In this document: one piece after another, positions 27,001 to 39,045 of the stretch
Layout: the number at the start of each line of letters is the position of its first letter
How positions within the stretch are numbered: the first letter of the stretch is position 1
Assembly (NCBI GenBank): GCA_008508345.1
Contig: QNGE01000410.1
Location: forward strand, 129,345 to 193,344
Origin: Paragonimus westermani
Taxonomy: Eukaryota > Platyhelminthes > Trematoda > Plagiorchiida > Troglotrematidae
Length of the DNA stretch: 64,000 nt
Direction of reading: 5' to 3'
Notes under the pieces: model-generated
The model's input: the letters and a program-made list of their open reading frames with translations, nothing else
Told to the model about the DNA's origin: nothing
The model's database searches: none
Translations under genes and position numbers: made by a program

Positions 27001-30000
27001 GTAGGCCGGCCGTACTTATCTCAACAAACTCGGTTGCAAAAATTGTTGGATGTACTTTCACCATCTCTTGGGAATTGTCTCCTTCACTTGAACGACCTAT
27101 AGATGGTCCTTGAAAACTACCACGAGTTCTTCCGGTACCAATTTTTATCTCATCAGGTTGATTTTAAGGTACATGATCCTGTAATTCCGGGCTTCGGTAT
27201 CCCCTGTTAATCCTTGATGACAATGGTTTTGAACTGTTAGTTGTTCGTTGCAAGACAGGGGGTATACGTTTGATAAAGGATACACAATTTTGAGTTCCGG
27301 GTTGATTTAGCAACTTACATATATCATTTTGCTAGCGCAACGTCCAGTGGCTTCTTTTCTTTTGCTATCAGGCTTTTGTGGTTTCCGTGTGCTACTTTGT
27401 TTCTGCCGTATGTGTTTTGCAACGTTCCTGGCTAACAGCACTGTTAACAGTTCCTTTTTCAATGTTCCTATAGTTTTGTTCTGCACTCAGTGAACTTCTG
27501 CTTTCGTAATTTGTTTGATCCTGTTACGACAAAAAGAAACCAAAATCACTTCAGGTTCGGATTGACTGCTATCACACTAGATTGCCAGAGCAAGCGCAGT
27601 GCTGTGGTAGACCAACACCGGAGCCGAATAACTTTCTATTCTTCCCAAAGTTAGCATTTGACATTCTCATGTGATTGGTCGATCTGAACGCATCTTATCT
27701 AGATTTGCGAGGATCGACTCAGTACATCAATCACACCATGTAGACACGATTTTGTTTCCACATCCTCGGGGGCAGGCTTATTCTAATTCACCTTCACTCT
27801 GTCTGGATCAGCCTTTAGTAATTTAGATTTGAATGGGAGGTTATAAATCGGTATGTGTGTTGCCTGAACAATCAGTTTATCTTGTGGCGACGTCAATCCT
27901 TGTGACATGCATGCCTTTATGAACACCTTAAGATTTTTATCATGCTCCCTGGTCTTCCTTTCGTATCGAGCACATCGCCTGCATCACGCATCTGTCCTTC
28001 AAGTTTGTCGCGAGCCCGGATTAGACGTTTTTGGATAATTCTGCTAGACGATTTTAATCCGCCGGAAACGTCCAAGGTGGGGGTTGCCCTAGACAGATTT
28101 TTTTGACGCCAGCTTCAGTGAGCGAAAGATAAGTCAACCATCCAGAAAAAATAACTTGATTTAAATCGGGCAAAATACTGTCTAAAATCGTTAATTCGTG
28201 TTATTCGGTGCAAAACAGCTCACATCATATTCTGATGGAAACACACCTAGTTATTGTTCAACGTTATTGTTCCTGACTAACCCTAACTATAGCTTCTTCT
28301 ATCTGCTCTTTTACGTTCAGCTCAAGTGGACACTTCAAAAGTTCTTTTGGATGACTAGGGGAACTCCTGTAGTAGATAACACGACTGGTACGACTTTCTC
28401 AGCTATGAACAGACTACCAAATACAAAAGGTGTATTTGTGTGACAATCAAAAAATTGTCAGGATGGTTGGCTACACAATCCATTGGTGTCCAACCTCCGT
28501 CTACAACTGTAAAAACTAGTCCTATTGATTTCACCCTTCTTCGGATTGCTTACTGGCAAAATCGTCTAACTCAAAAGCTATGTTTTTGCCTCATTCCATA
28601 TCTACTGCTTAGTTTCAGAGAACTCTAAGATCAGCAGTTAGATAACACTTGCTGATATAACATTGACATGTGTGCCGAAATATAACTGTGTTTGCGGTTG
28701 TTCACTTTCGATAACATGTTAAGCGTACTTCCCTCCTGACTCACCAGCATTCCGAACACCATTCAGCATTCAGCCACTTACTGTTCGGTGTGACAGCCCA
28801 TGACTTGCATAGCTCGACAAATTGGTTCTTTCCACATTCCACGCAGCCTTTTCCAATCACCAAAGGTTTCTCACTTTGTCATTCATAGTTACCACCGCAA
28901 AACTAGTGGGGACATATAGTGAATCTCAAACGTTCTTGGTCGATCGCCCTGGATTCGGTCTCACTTTCACAGCCAATGTTTCTTTTCATGTTTATCTCTG
29001 CTTCGCCTCCTTGAATGCCAATGAATTACTGAGGCGTCATTCGTTTCACTTCCGGGAGTCTCTTCTTCATCTGAAAATCCTGGGACCTGAAGGTTTTCTT
29101 GTCAAATACGAGATTGCCCTTAACACAGTTTAAAAACTGCACGTTCACGGCAGCTTTCCCACTGTCCTTAGATAGTGGCTGGAAGGTTCATCTTGATGCC
29201 AGTTCTATTAACTAAAACAAGCTTCGAAAATTTTCATTCGTACAATTAAGCCATCCTTCTCTAAAGTTATTTTTACCCGTATTCCGGTCATCTTTACCTT
29301 CGTAATCAACAAACTAGTCAGAAAAACAATACCAGTTTTATAGTAGTACATTACTGTCTACGTTGGCGGTTATTGCTGGACGACAATCGTGCTGCTTTCT
29401 GACTGACTCATCCGTTGTTAAATTCCATTACCTTAACTTCCGTAAGTCACTTATTTAGACCCGATACGCGTTGAACTACAATGTTTTAATCACTCCCTGC
29501 CACAAGCAAACGCAACATAGCCGCTGATCGTTGCTCCACTTGGTTGGCGACGATCGAACCAAGCCGCGGTTGACACAGTTCCTGCATGCACTTTGATCAA
29601 CCCCATATCTTCCGGTACTAAATCTGTCCCCGTCCAGTCTCTTTGCAAACTTGTTAAATGCCTATCATTTTGTCGGTTGACCGTCTTTTGTACAAAATTC
29701 TTCTGTGTTCATCCATGTTATCAGCAGACTCAATTTTCGTCGACGATCTTCCGTCTACATCATTGCTACTGGTTACGCACTCGTTATGTCACTTTCTGTG
29801 TAGTCTGGTGCGGGAAAAATCCATACATGTTATCTTAATTTAATCAGTCATATCATCACTGTCATCTAACCTGTTATTTCCATCTGCTCTCCTAGAAGTC
29901 CGTGCTTAGGTATCATAGTCTAACAACCAATGTGAGTCGCTTTCCCAGATAGCATTGACTACACGCCCACAATATAAAAAATATGCACACGTCTGAGTGA

Positions 30001-30842
30001 AAAAAGATTCACGAGTTTAGGTCAGTGTTACTTTGTCCACAGTGTAAAGCGATATACGGGGTTTGTAACTTTTATGGCTGTACGTTTAATCGTACCATTC
30101 GCCTTTATAGTCGCATGACTTTTCAGTTCGACGTTTACCGATTCAACATGTTTTTGAGCCAAAGCCTAAAATGGATATAATGTTCCCCAACGAGAGTAAC
30201 TCGGTTTCTGATTACTGCGGTTAGCGTGTAACTGCGCGCCGTTCATACTTTTATAAACAGTGATGCTTACGCAATACTCTGCATTAGTTCAGTAGTTTTT
30301 CTTTCGGATACATAACATCATTTTTATCTAATTCTGGTATATTTAACAGTTGTTATCATCTTCAGGGGCGTTCGACCATGTTTTCCTTTTGAAACTTGCT
30401 CACCCAAACCACCGCTGCCTTGGTATCTGGCGAATCGTGAGAGGGTTAACCAGAATAAACTCTTTTGCCAAGAAGCCAGTTATCGAAGCCAAAGAGCTCA
30501 ATATTACTTCCAACACGATGCTGAATGATTCCTACTCACCACTGTTTCCTTCTTTTCTGCACTGACCCGTCTAATCCGATTATGATCTTGGCTGTTTTAG
30601 AAGAATTCTTGCGAAACAAACGTACCAATTGGTTTATCGTTTAACATTCTTATGGGAAATGCTCAGTTTTCATGCCAAGTTTTACCAGAGTTATCTAATC
30701 AGTGTTTCACGCAATTCAAAATTGCTGGCTGTTGCGAGACTGCACGCAACGCAGAATATTGTGCACGTTGGCGGCACTGAAAATGCCTGAAAAACTGATT
30801 TTCGATTGAATAAAGATCAAAGTGAACAGCCCGGTTTCCAAT
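24091..30842. other. Non-coding region
   Basis: I recognise no gene or element here. The longest frame is on the minus strand at 24602-25024 (140 codons, aromatic-rich). It resembles nothing known and sits in AT-rich sequence where such frames occur by chance. A 123-codon plus frame at 25036-25407 is equally unsupported. Confidence 0.45.
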
Positions 30843-31080
30843 CAGTTCTTGATTAAGGCAGTGAGAGGGTAAATCATGTGATGTTCCCCGGAATAACATT
30901 TCGTGCATTCTGATCACACATGGACATGTAACTAATTGTAAACATTATGACACGGTTATGTAGGGCGGGAGTTATAACCTAATGGATTAGACAGACAGAC
31001 ATAGAATGGAGGATTAGGAATATGAATATGCTGACTACCACGGCAGCCGCAACCTCAACACAACTTGTTTCTGAACACAG
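30843..31080 (+). repeat. Terminal inverted repeat of Penelope-like element, left arm
   Basis: This 238 bp segment is the reverse complement of 32214-32462, at high identity by eye apart from small gaps near the outer end. Shared blocks include CATGTGATGTTCC, CTGATCACACATGGACATGT, TATGTAGGGCGGGAGTTAT and GACTACCACGGC. In the element's orientation (minus) it follows the stop codon, so it is the 3' terminal repeat. Penelope-like elements are known to carry such repeats in direct or inverted orientation. Confidence 0.9.
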
Positions 31081-31088
31081 GAGGGATT

Positions 31089-32205
31089 TTAACGTCGGGT
31101 AGCCGAAGTCTCAGAAATCTTAGGGATGCGTTTGCGGTGGCATCGAAGAAACACAGGGAATGCGTTGCAAACGTCCACTTTGCCTCGTGTTCGGATTAAA
31201 TGTTTTGCTACTGATGACGCTGGGTGACGTCCGTCGGTTTGTATGCACGCGCCTGGTATTTTCAGTTGCACTTCCAGCCACTTGGGAACATGCCGCCTCT
31301 CACGAGAATCCAACTGTTGGTTTTTCAGCCATATGTATTATACATCACTGTATAACGCTATGGAATCTGGACACAACAGCTGTTGGACGTTCTTTTGTCA
31401 TTGTTAACCAACCGTCAGCCTGAAATGGGAGTTCTGAGTACGTCATCTCCTTTAATACCGTTATTTTCAATAACCTAGATGTAATGACACCGCTATACTT
31501 CTTGATAAATTTCGGGGGGTTCCCGTTGTCCTGCAGCGTATCCGTGAGTGTGCTTAATTCCTGTGGTAGACTGTCTAGTAGACAGTGATGTAGACTTCTG
31601 CGCTTAGTCTCTGAGTTGTGTGAAAAAGCGTTCGAACTAGGTTTCTCTTATATTGCACTGCAAATGAGTCTTCCTATCATACCATCTGATCTTCGGATAA
31701 CTAAAATGTCTAGGAAAAGCACACAGTTGTTCACTTTGTTTTCTCTAGTTAGCTTGAGGTTTGGGTGTACATGATCCAACTCCCAGAATAACAAGTTCGA
31801 ATCAACTGAATTCTTAAAAATGGCCAGGATGTCGTCTACGTAATGTTGTACAGTATTGGCTTTGAAAATGTTTTACATAATATAGACCCCACCTTGGCGA
31901 CAAAGAAGTCAGGTAGAAATGGGCCTAAGGGACTGCCCATTGTAGCCCCGTCAATCTGATGAAAGGTGAACCTATGGAAGTTGAGTTTTATCTTATATGT
32001 GCACAAGATTAGTATTAGTTTTCGTTTTGACACGGCGAAATCAGTATTACTGCTTAAAATAAAATTGCAAATGTTATCAACCGTTTAACTTAACGGAATA
32101 TTAGTAAAATGGAACGTTACATCAGATGAATATCAATTTGCCCAGAACATCTAAACCGTCTAAACAACTCACAAGCTCAAAAATGTTTTCCAAACTGTAC
32201 TGTGT
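31089..32205 (-). mobile_element. Penelope-like element, RT and GIY-YIG endonuclease (truncated, degenerate)
   Basis: On the minus strand this encodes the C-terminal part of a Penelope-like protein. First comes a block reading FTNIPLS, a stop, then TVDNICNF. It is followed by HQIDGATMGSPLGPF (family QIDGVAMGSPLGP), a frameshift, YVDDILAIFKNS with the catalytic aspartate pair intact, and LFWELDHVHPNLKLTREN. The thumb then matches LSTLTDTLQDNGNPPKFIKK. The last part is a GIY-YIG-type endonuclease: YIWLKNQQLDSRERRHVPKW (family YIGRT.R.L..R..EH.P.W), AKHLIRTRGKVD, and a stop at 31089. The N-terminal half of the RT is missing. Stops and shifts make it inactive. The flanking inverted repeats support an intact insertion unit. 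Confidence 0.85.
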
Positions 32206-32213
32206 GCTATGTA

Positions 32214-32462
32214 CTGTGTTCAAAAGCAAGTTGTGTTAAAGATGCAACCGCCGTGGTAGTCAACATATCCATATTTCTAATTCTCCATTCCGGGTCTGTC
32301 TGTCTAATTCATTAAGTCATAACTCCCGCCCTACATAACCGTGTCATAATGTTTACAATTAGTTACATGTCCATGTGTGATCAGAATGTACGAAATGTTA
32401 CTCCGAGGAACATCACATGCTTTGTCTTCTCACTGTCTTTCTCAAGTTAATCAAGGGAACGA
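32214..32462 (-). repeat. Terminal inverted repeat of Penelope-like element, right arm
   Basis: Reverse-complement partner of 30843-31080. In the element's orientation it is the 5' terminal repeat, and the truncated RT frame begins almost directly after it. That suggests internal deletion, or a short non-autonomous derivative. Confidence 0.9.
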
Positions 32463-35400
32463 ACTGCGCCAACTTCTAATCAGTTCTTTCATCGTCGCCC
32501 ATTCTGAACCTCTGATGCTGTTGTTTTATGGTCCACTTTATTTTCTACTTGCTTGATAGAAAACCTAGAGTCATATCCGTGTTTATTAGACTATGCTGAT
32601 GAGTTTCCTGTCGCCCACAGATAGACATCACTGAAGGTTCTCGAAGATTTTGGCATGCAAACCCTAACTGTTATGGTCGTCTGCTTTATACGATACCACC
32701 TGTAATTTTGCTCCAACCTTTCCACCAGGCTTATGTCTATTCCTACCACTTTTTCGGTTCAATCGCACCTAATTAAGTGGTCTGCATTTGGTTGAGGTGA
32801 GCTTATGAAAAGTCGCAAGTTGGAGGTAAATGAAATAAACCGTTGACCTTAATTTATTGATTACCTCCAGGTGTTGTTTTCCATTTTGTCTTTCACTTGA
32901 GTACTCACCTGGAAGTTTACATGTCGTTTCTACCAACAAACACCGATTCAGCGTTCTACATCGAAACTTGAGGGAAAACCTTTTTTTCATGTGTGTCTTT
33001 GTGGCATCCGTTTTTGTAATGCATTGAGATTTGCGAAGAATTCAGCAGTTCGGAAGAGATTCGTGCGTTCAAATTGTTGGAGGCTACTGTGCTTGTTTAG
33101 TGGCATGATCGTGACTTGTTATGGTAATGTGGTCAAAATTTACTGATTCTTCGAGTCTTGTTTAGGTTCTAGTGGTAACCAGTGCGAAATCAATCTTCAT
33201 AATTTATAGCTTCATGTTTCTTTTGCTCCACACTTTGATCCATACTTTTGACTGATAACCTTCTGTATGTTGTGCAATCGATTGTAATTCATCACTATGT
33301 TATCCGCACCAAACATCTCCAATGAATTGCCACACATTCCCCACTATTGGTCGCTTATATCAGTGGCATTTTTGTATTGTTTGCTTAAAGCAACCTTATT
33401 TTCGAATGTGTCACTGAAATGGGTTACAATCTGAAGAATGCTGGATAGTTTAAACGCACTAGCTGTGTACAGATTGTTTTTGATGTGGACTGCGTTCACC
33501 TCGCACAGATTTACTTCATTTTTGCAGGCTGGCTCTAGTTATGTTACTATCAAATCGGAATGTATGAAAGTGTTCGATGTTGTTATGGACGTCTTGGCAA
33601 GCAATGGTCGAGCTACCTTAGATAAATGTCGGTCTGTCATCTTGTCAGAATCTTTTACCTGTCCACGTACGTCTGCTTCCCTCTTTCATCTGACCCAACA
33701 CGGTTCTATGGAACTCGGCCAACCGACTGATGAACACCGAAGCAATTTACGGCCGTTTAGAATGTGGATAGCAGACTAATGAGTCCAGATTCCACCACAG
33801 AAATTTGGGTGAATTGCATGAGCACTTTCACGATATTCAGTAGTCATGATTCAGTCCGTTTGCAAAATACTTTTCGACAGTTTGGTCTCCCTTGTTCACA
33901 TCGTCAGCTGAGATGGCCCAAATGACCTACTGTAATGAAGTTCAGTCCAATTATGGAAGCTTGAGAGAGAGGGTGAATTGCTCAAGATAACTTTCGGAGG
34001 TGGTTAGGAGGACCAATATTCATCAGAAGTAACTAGAAAAAGGTGTACCAAAGTGCTCTTGGTAGCGGTAAATATTTTATCCACTCGAGACCGACGGTTA
34101 CGCGGCCTACACACATCTGGAAGAGGGCAGCAAGCGCAACTTAGTTTGCGTGTAGTCTATGTTACTCTCATTTGTGAGGGTTGAATGGTGCGACGGAACA
34201 TCCTGATCATTTCTGTATTAGTTTAATGGGGAGCGTTTTTGAAAAAAAGGGTTTGATAACGGGTGGTGTATGTGGCATGCTTCGGTCGAGCGCACATTAC
34301 TTATTGAATATACTCGAGAAATTCTGACACTTTTTGAAATGACTATCATTTTACTCGTCAACAAAATGGTCGAATAATCATTCTTGTAAAGAATTATGAA
34401 AAGTTTACGGGACTGGAGTTCGGCGTTTATCTTTGAACATCCCAGAGAATACACAGCTTCTTGTTTAATGAATCTGAAAACCACTAATCAGAGAATTTTA
34501 CAAATACGTCTGTAAAATATTTTTTAGAAACTAGGTGTATCAAATTGCTTTATTTCACTTTCGCTGGAATATGTAGAATGAACCCAGTATAACGCTGAAG
34601 TCAACTGAAATTTGCCCAGCAGCCCAGATAAACTTCATTCCACATCAAGTTCAGAGTGACAAGTAACGGGTCTCTGTAGCTCTCAACAAACTGCTCAAGT
34701 TGCATGCTTGCGATGTTCTCTAACAACTTGATGAGAACACACCTACTTTTGATTTGAAAATTTCACATCAGAGATGAATTATGATATACGATCCACGAAG
34801 AGAATAACATAACTTACTTTGATGGCCACCAGGTCGGTTGTGCCTAAGGTTGCAAAATGTTTCGCCAAGAGATCAACCTGAAGGTCTGTCTTTTTAATAT
34901 TGTGTGCAGAAATGTAGTAGGAACTGAACGCTAAATTGCCAACAGGTTCTATCGAAAAAGTCTGACAAAATATTTGTCTGTGGAAGATAAAGTTTGGCGT
35001 TTTCTGAAGTATTAAGGCGGATATTTAAGGTAAACTCTGAGAGGCAGGTCATTCTAATTTGTAGTATATGTTACAAACAGATTTGTTTGCGTTTCGGCAC
35101 ACTTTGTGTGCGCAATAATGATATGTTAGTGTTTCCTCCTTCCAAGTGAATTGCGATTGCATTATGGACAATGTTTTCCTATGCATTATTACAGATGGGA
35201 GAATATAATCTACCGGCTGGGTGAAGCTGAATCACTCATAACCCATGTGATCAAGAAGGGTCAAGTGATTTTCAGCCAGGAAGGCGGGTTTTTCGGTTTT
35301 TAACCCGTCACAGTTATTCTAGTCTATTTGGTTCATTACAACTGATCGAATATCTTTCGGTTTTCTTTGTGGACTTATCCGAAGATCGCCCAACAATTTT

Positions 35401-37222
35401 TCCACCTTCCTATACTCTCGCGTGCTTTTGCTTTCACAGTGTGCATCAAGAACTGTACGGTTTCATCGTCGTGTATCACACCCTGACATTGCGTGACTGT
35501 CGGTCTTGTGTTAACCGATTTCGTCATGTTTGCCCAAGCACTCAATTTTAACACCAACTGGTGATTATCTCCATTCTTTTTTTCAACTCTGGTCGGGTGT
35601 ATGATTGTCCAACGCTCATTAAAAACAGATTATGAGTGACCTGTTCATCTATTGATTACGAATGTGGGTATTTTTGTCAACCAGGATTTTTTCTGTTTAT
35701 TTACTAGTGTTGTTGCATGTGTTCCTCACCCTCAAGGCTTGTAGGTGAACACGTGTTTCCTGTTTTATCAGACTGGTTTGTGCAAGTGCTTTTCCTCAGC
35801 TATGTAAATTCATCTTTCATCGGACCGCTAGTTTTGTTGCTGGGTGGAGGTGCGTATTCAAAAGTTAATCAGAACGCAAGATTCTATTAAACTTTCATGA
35901 AAATCGACAGCAGTGAGCAAATATGAGGAGGCAGAAAGTGTATCGTGTTGTCTAGATTAAAGAGATAATACAAAGTCGCTTAAGACATTGGACTTCGGGT
36001 AAAAACACTCTGTCGCACAGATGCGCCCAGTTCACAATGGTTAGTTTAAGTGACACATTTGTAAACTGGGCTGTCATATCGATGGGTAGAATTAGCTGAA
36101 CCCGATTCAGGGCGATCAGAAGTGGTGTTAAAAGCTTAGTTCTCTTCGTTTAATAGTTTGTGATTCGTACATTTTCGAACCGAGCTCAAATTTATCACAA
36201 AAAGTTGCAATAAGCGGAGTGTTTGTTCAAGTTCCACGTTCATTTGTAAAGCAGTGATTTTTTGTTACCTCACCAGCTCAAGTATTCCATTCAGTGACAG
36301 ATGTAATTTGTCTCTGGTTGGAAGGCGGATTAACTTTCTACAACCAATATGTGTGAAAGACCACTTTGATAACGCGTTGACTTGGCCACAGACTGGATTC
36401 ACACTTGACTTAACCTGTCTTGCTTACTAGGTTTAAGCAACTTGACGCTGCTCAGCTCAGCAAAGTAATCACCCAGAACTGTTCTTCAACCTACGGTGGC
36501 TAGGACAACTTATGTTATCTCCTTTCCCCTTCTGTGTGCTCTATGCCCGTTCGACCGTACCAAAATTCACTGCGGCCAAATCACTTTCAGTCTATCTTTA
36601 ACTGAAAGTGTACCAGACATTATAAGATCATGGCCTATCCACCGATCAACGAGAATGAGACCGACCTTGTCACACAATATAAGCTATATTCACGTTCCTC
36701 CTCCTGCAAGACTCAATCTCCCTAGCTTATTCAGTCAGTCGATTGCCACAAGAAATTCTTCGCCAGCTCATAGAAAGTGCTGGTCGAGCCGAGAATGAAC
36801 AATGAATGTGGTCGCTTCTCCTGCTAGAGAAGTCGCCAAACATTTTCGCAAAAATTCCAGCACCCATAACTGGCTGCCATAATCACCGTGAAATCAGTGA
36901 GAATGCAGTCATCACCGGGGAACACTGTAAAACACAAGCCGACTGTTTTCATTTTGATTGCTAGCTGCACTTCTAGACAAAGTTTGGGGTAACGCGGAGA
37001 CATCGAGATACAGGGTTTTTCCGAAGTACAGACTCGATTAATAGTCCTGTAAGAGAACTTAACAAGGACAAGCATGAGCCAAAGGACCAACAAACCGTGC
37101 AAACGACTTGCACAATCAAAAATCAGGATGGCGCTAACAATACAGCAGCAAGCTTGCCTACAAAATTTAAACTCAATCCGTGCGCGCTTGCCAGTTTTGA
37201 CTGTGCGTTACAATATGGGAAG
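32463..37222. other. Non-coding region with one weak exon candidate
   Basis: There is no recognisable transposon or RNA. The only coding hint is a short open block at 33528-33666, listed separately. Remaining frames are short and without known motifs. Confidence 0.45.
33528..33666 (+). CDS. Putative exon, unrecognised product
   Basis: The block follows a good acceptor (CTTCATTTTTGCAG) and is open for 46 codons to a possible GTACGT donor. It starts AGSSYVTIKSECMKVFDVV and contains MDVLASNGRATLDKC, a mixed charged and hydrophobic composition that looks protein-like. I do not recognise the family. The open frame in fact continues to 33779, so the donor is uncertain. No flanking exon was found. 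It may be a host exon or chance. Confidence 0.25.
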
Positions 37223-37627
37223 TTGGACATCACCCACATTTGATCGCAGCGTTTGCATTCAGATAGACTTTCCAGCCAGCTTCTTTCGAAAAGAAGCACT
37301 AGACTCAAGTTCCGCTCTCATTAAAGCTCGTCAGTAATGCATATTCCTGCCACGGCCGGGATTTGATCATTTTTCACAAGCGAAAGTGGTTGAGCGTTCC
37401 GATGTGATAATTCGGTCGTGCCTAATGTGAGGTCAATCCCGCAGTGGTCAACACGGTCGCCTCATGAACGTGTGGCCGGATTTTTTTCAAGCCATGGAAA
37501 GGATATGCACTACCTTCGAGCTCTAATGAGAGCGAAACTCGAGTCTAGTGCTTCTTCTGGAAAGAGGCTGGCTGAAACTCCAAGTGAATGCGAAAGCTGC
37601 GATCAACTGTGAGTGATGGTCACCTTG
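37223..37627. repeat. Foldback inverted repeat (about 140 bp arms)
   Basis: Arms 37223-37362 and 37475-37627 are reverse complements of each other with modest divergence. The strongest core is AGAAGCACTAGACT in arm 1 and AGTCTAGTGCTTCTTCTGG in arm 2, with the CTCTCATTA/TAATGAGAG block and a GATCGCAGC/GCTGCGATC block. The spacer of about 110 bp holds a tRNA-like segment. It could be a small foldback transposon or two SINE copies in opposite orientation. Confidence 0.75.
37385..37472 (+). repeat. tRNA-like short dispersed repeat, copy 1
   Basis: The segment starts AGTGGTTGAGCGTTCCGATG, like a tRNA-derived A-box, and has GAGGTCAATCCC where a B-box would be (one to two bases short of consensus). 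It resembles 50128-50200 in order and orientation, through GATAATTC, GTC, CACGGT and GC blocks. It is probably a SINE or SINE relic; the tRNA origin is inference. Confidence 0.4.
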
Positions 37628-38535
37628 AAGACAAACCAAATCCCCAACTACTCATCAGTAATATAAGAAGTGATTGACGTAGTTCACGGATGCTCCATCA
37701 GTTAGGTATGTCCGTTCATTTCTTTGTTTTCACGAACAAATCGTGTTAACTGTGGAGCTCCCCAAATAGGCGGGTGATTAAGCAAGGCAAATCTGCCACT
37801 GTAAACCAGTTTGTGGTGGAATTACTTGATTGAACGATTAATGCTGTGGTGTTTCTAAAAGCAGTTCGAAGCACGATTGCTGTTATTATCATCTGCTCTA
37901 ATCGATTCAACAGTAAGAACGGTGCTTCCTAGATCACCTACCGAGTGCTAGGTTATTGATCTAAAATGGTGAGAATCTGATTGCTTACCATCAACGAAAC
38001 CGAGAGTATTTTTTATGAAACTCTGATCTCCGTAATCAAAATCTACTGCGGATTCTGAACCTTCTTCTGCTAACAGTCAATCAAATTCGCAATTCGGGAT
38101 AATAATTTTGCAAGTGTTGACAGAAAAGCAACCCTCAGTCTCCCATATTTTGCCCATCATGGTTAATGTTTTTCAGATGCAAAATGTGATTTGGCGAACT
38201 GTGTGTTGTCGGCTATTCATCATCGGGCCAATTAACTAACAATTCATACTATACTGGCTATTGTGCGAATAATGCTGGAAGCTATTGTATATAATCACTT
38301 CTAACAGATCTCCAAGTAGATGTCCGGATTTGTCAAGTTGATATCAATGGGTAGTTGTGCTTTCAATTAGCCTAGTGATTAAACGCGAAAAAGAAGTCTT
38401 GATCCGAACTTTATAGTTGGAGACAAGCTTATCGACTTGATGTCGAAAAACGTAATGTCAGTACGATCGGAAGGGGCGGTGAAAGAACAGCGGGATACAA
38501 AGCCGCTGTACCTCCAGAATTACCAAACGATAACT

Positions 38536-39045
38536 GTGAACTTCAATTTCACACTTCACTTTCTTCTACTCACAAGTTTACAGTAGTATGCCCTCATCTC
38601 CGAAACTTACGTGACAACGTCCGTTTGCAATATTCGCTCTTACCCCTGACTGTTTGGTACGGTGAAATTTATTTCACTTCCATAAACACCATATCGCACG
38701 TGGACAAATGAACAGGATTCGATTTTCATACTAATACTTCAATTCCTACTGCATGTTTTACCGCTGGAATTAATCGGACAACTTGTCACGTTTCTGCTGC
38801 ACTGCTGTATGCGCTTGTAAACCTGGTCGTGAGTTGCTGCATATCTAACTTGTTTATTACTGAATTTGCAGAACCACGTTCGGTATCGGTATATAATATA
38901 TATATATTTACCTATAATCTTTTGCCCTCCCCCCTTTTTAAGATATATATATATATATACATATATATCCAGTCCAGACCGTGCGTAATACTAGCCTATT
39001 GGGACGCATATTTCGATTCTCCCGCTGATTTAACGATACCTGTTG
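38536..39045 (+). repeat. Dispersed repeat R-A, copy 1 (with TA microsatellite)
   Basis: This about 0.5 kb segment is homologous along its length to 53558-54075 in direct orientation. Conserved blocks include ACGTGAC, TTATTTCACTTCC, AACCTGGTCGT, AGAACCACGTTCG, and TATCCAGTCCAGACCGTGCG. A TA-dinucleotide run (about 38894-38970) is expanded in this copy only. The family is unknown. The second copy lies beside the gypsy gag, so an LTR is possible, but clear TG..CA ends were not found. Confidence 0.7.

Noticed and set aside
30350..30565. Frame starting GAFDHV after a CTTCAG acceptor, considered as an exon or RT block
   Set aside because: The GAFD match is only four residues and nothing after it fits RT or another family.
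31240..31310. WEHAAS motif on the plus strand considered as the missing imidazolonepropionase C-terminal exon
   Set aside because: The following residues do not fit the family, and the region is the Penelope endonuclease on the other strand.
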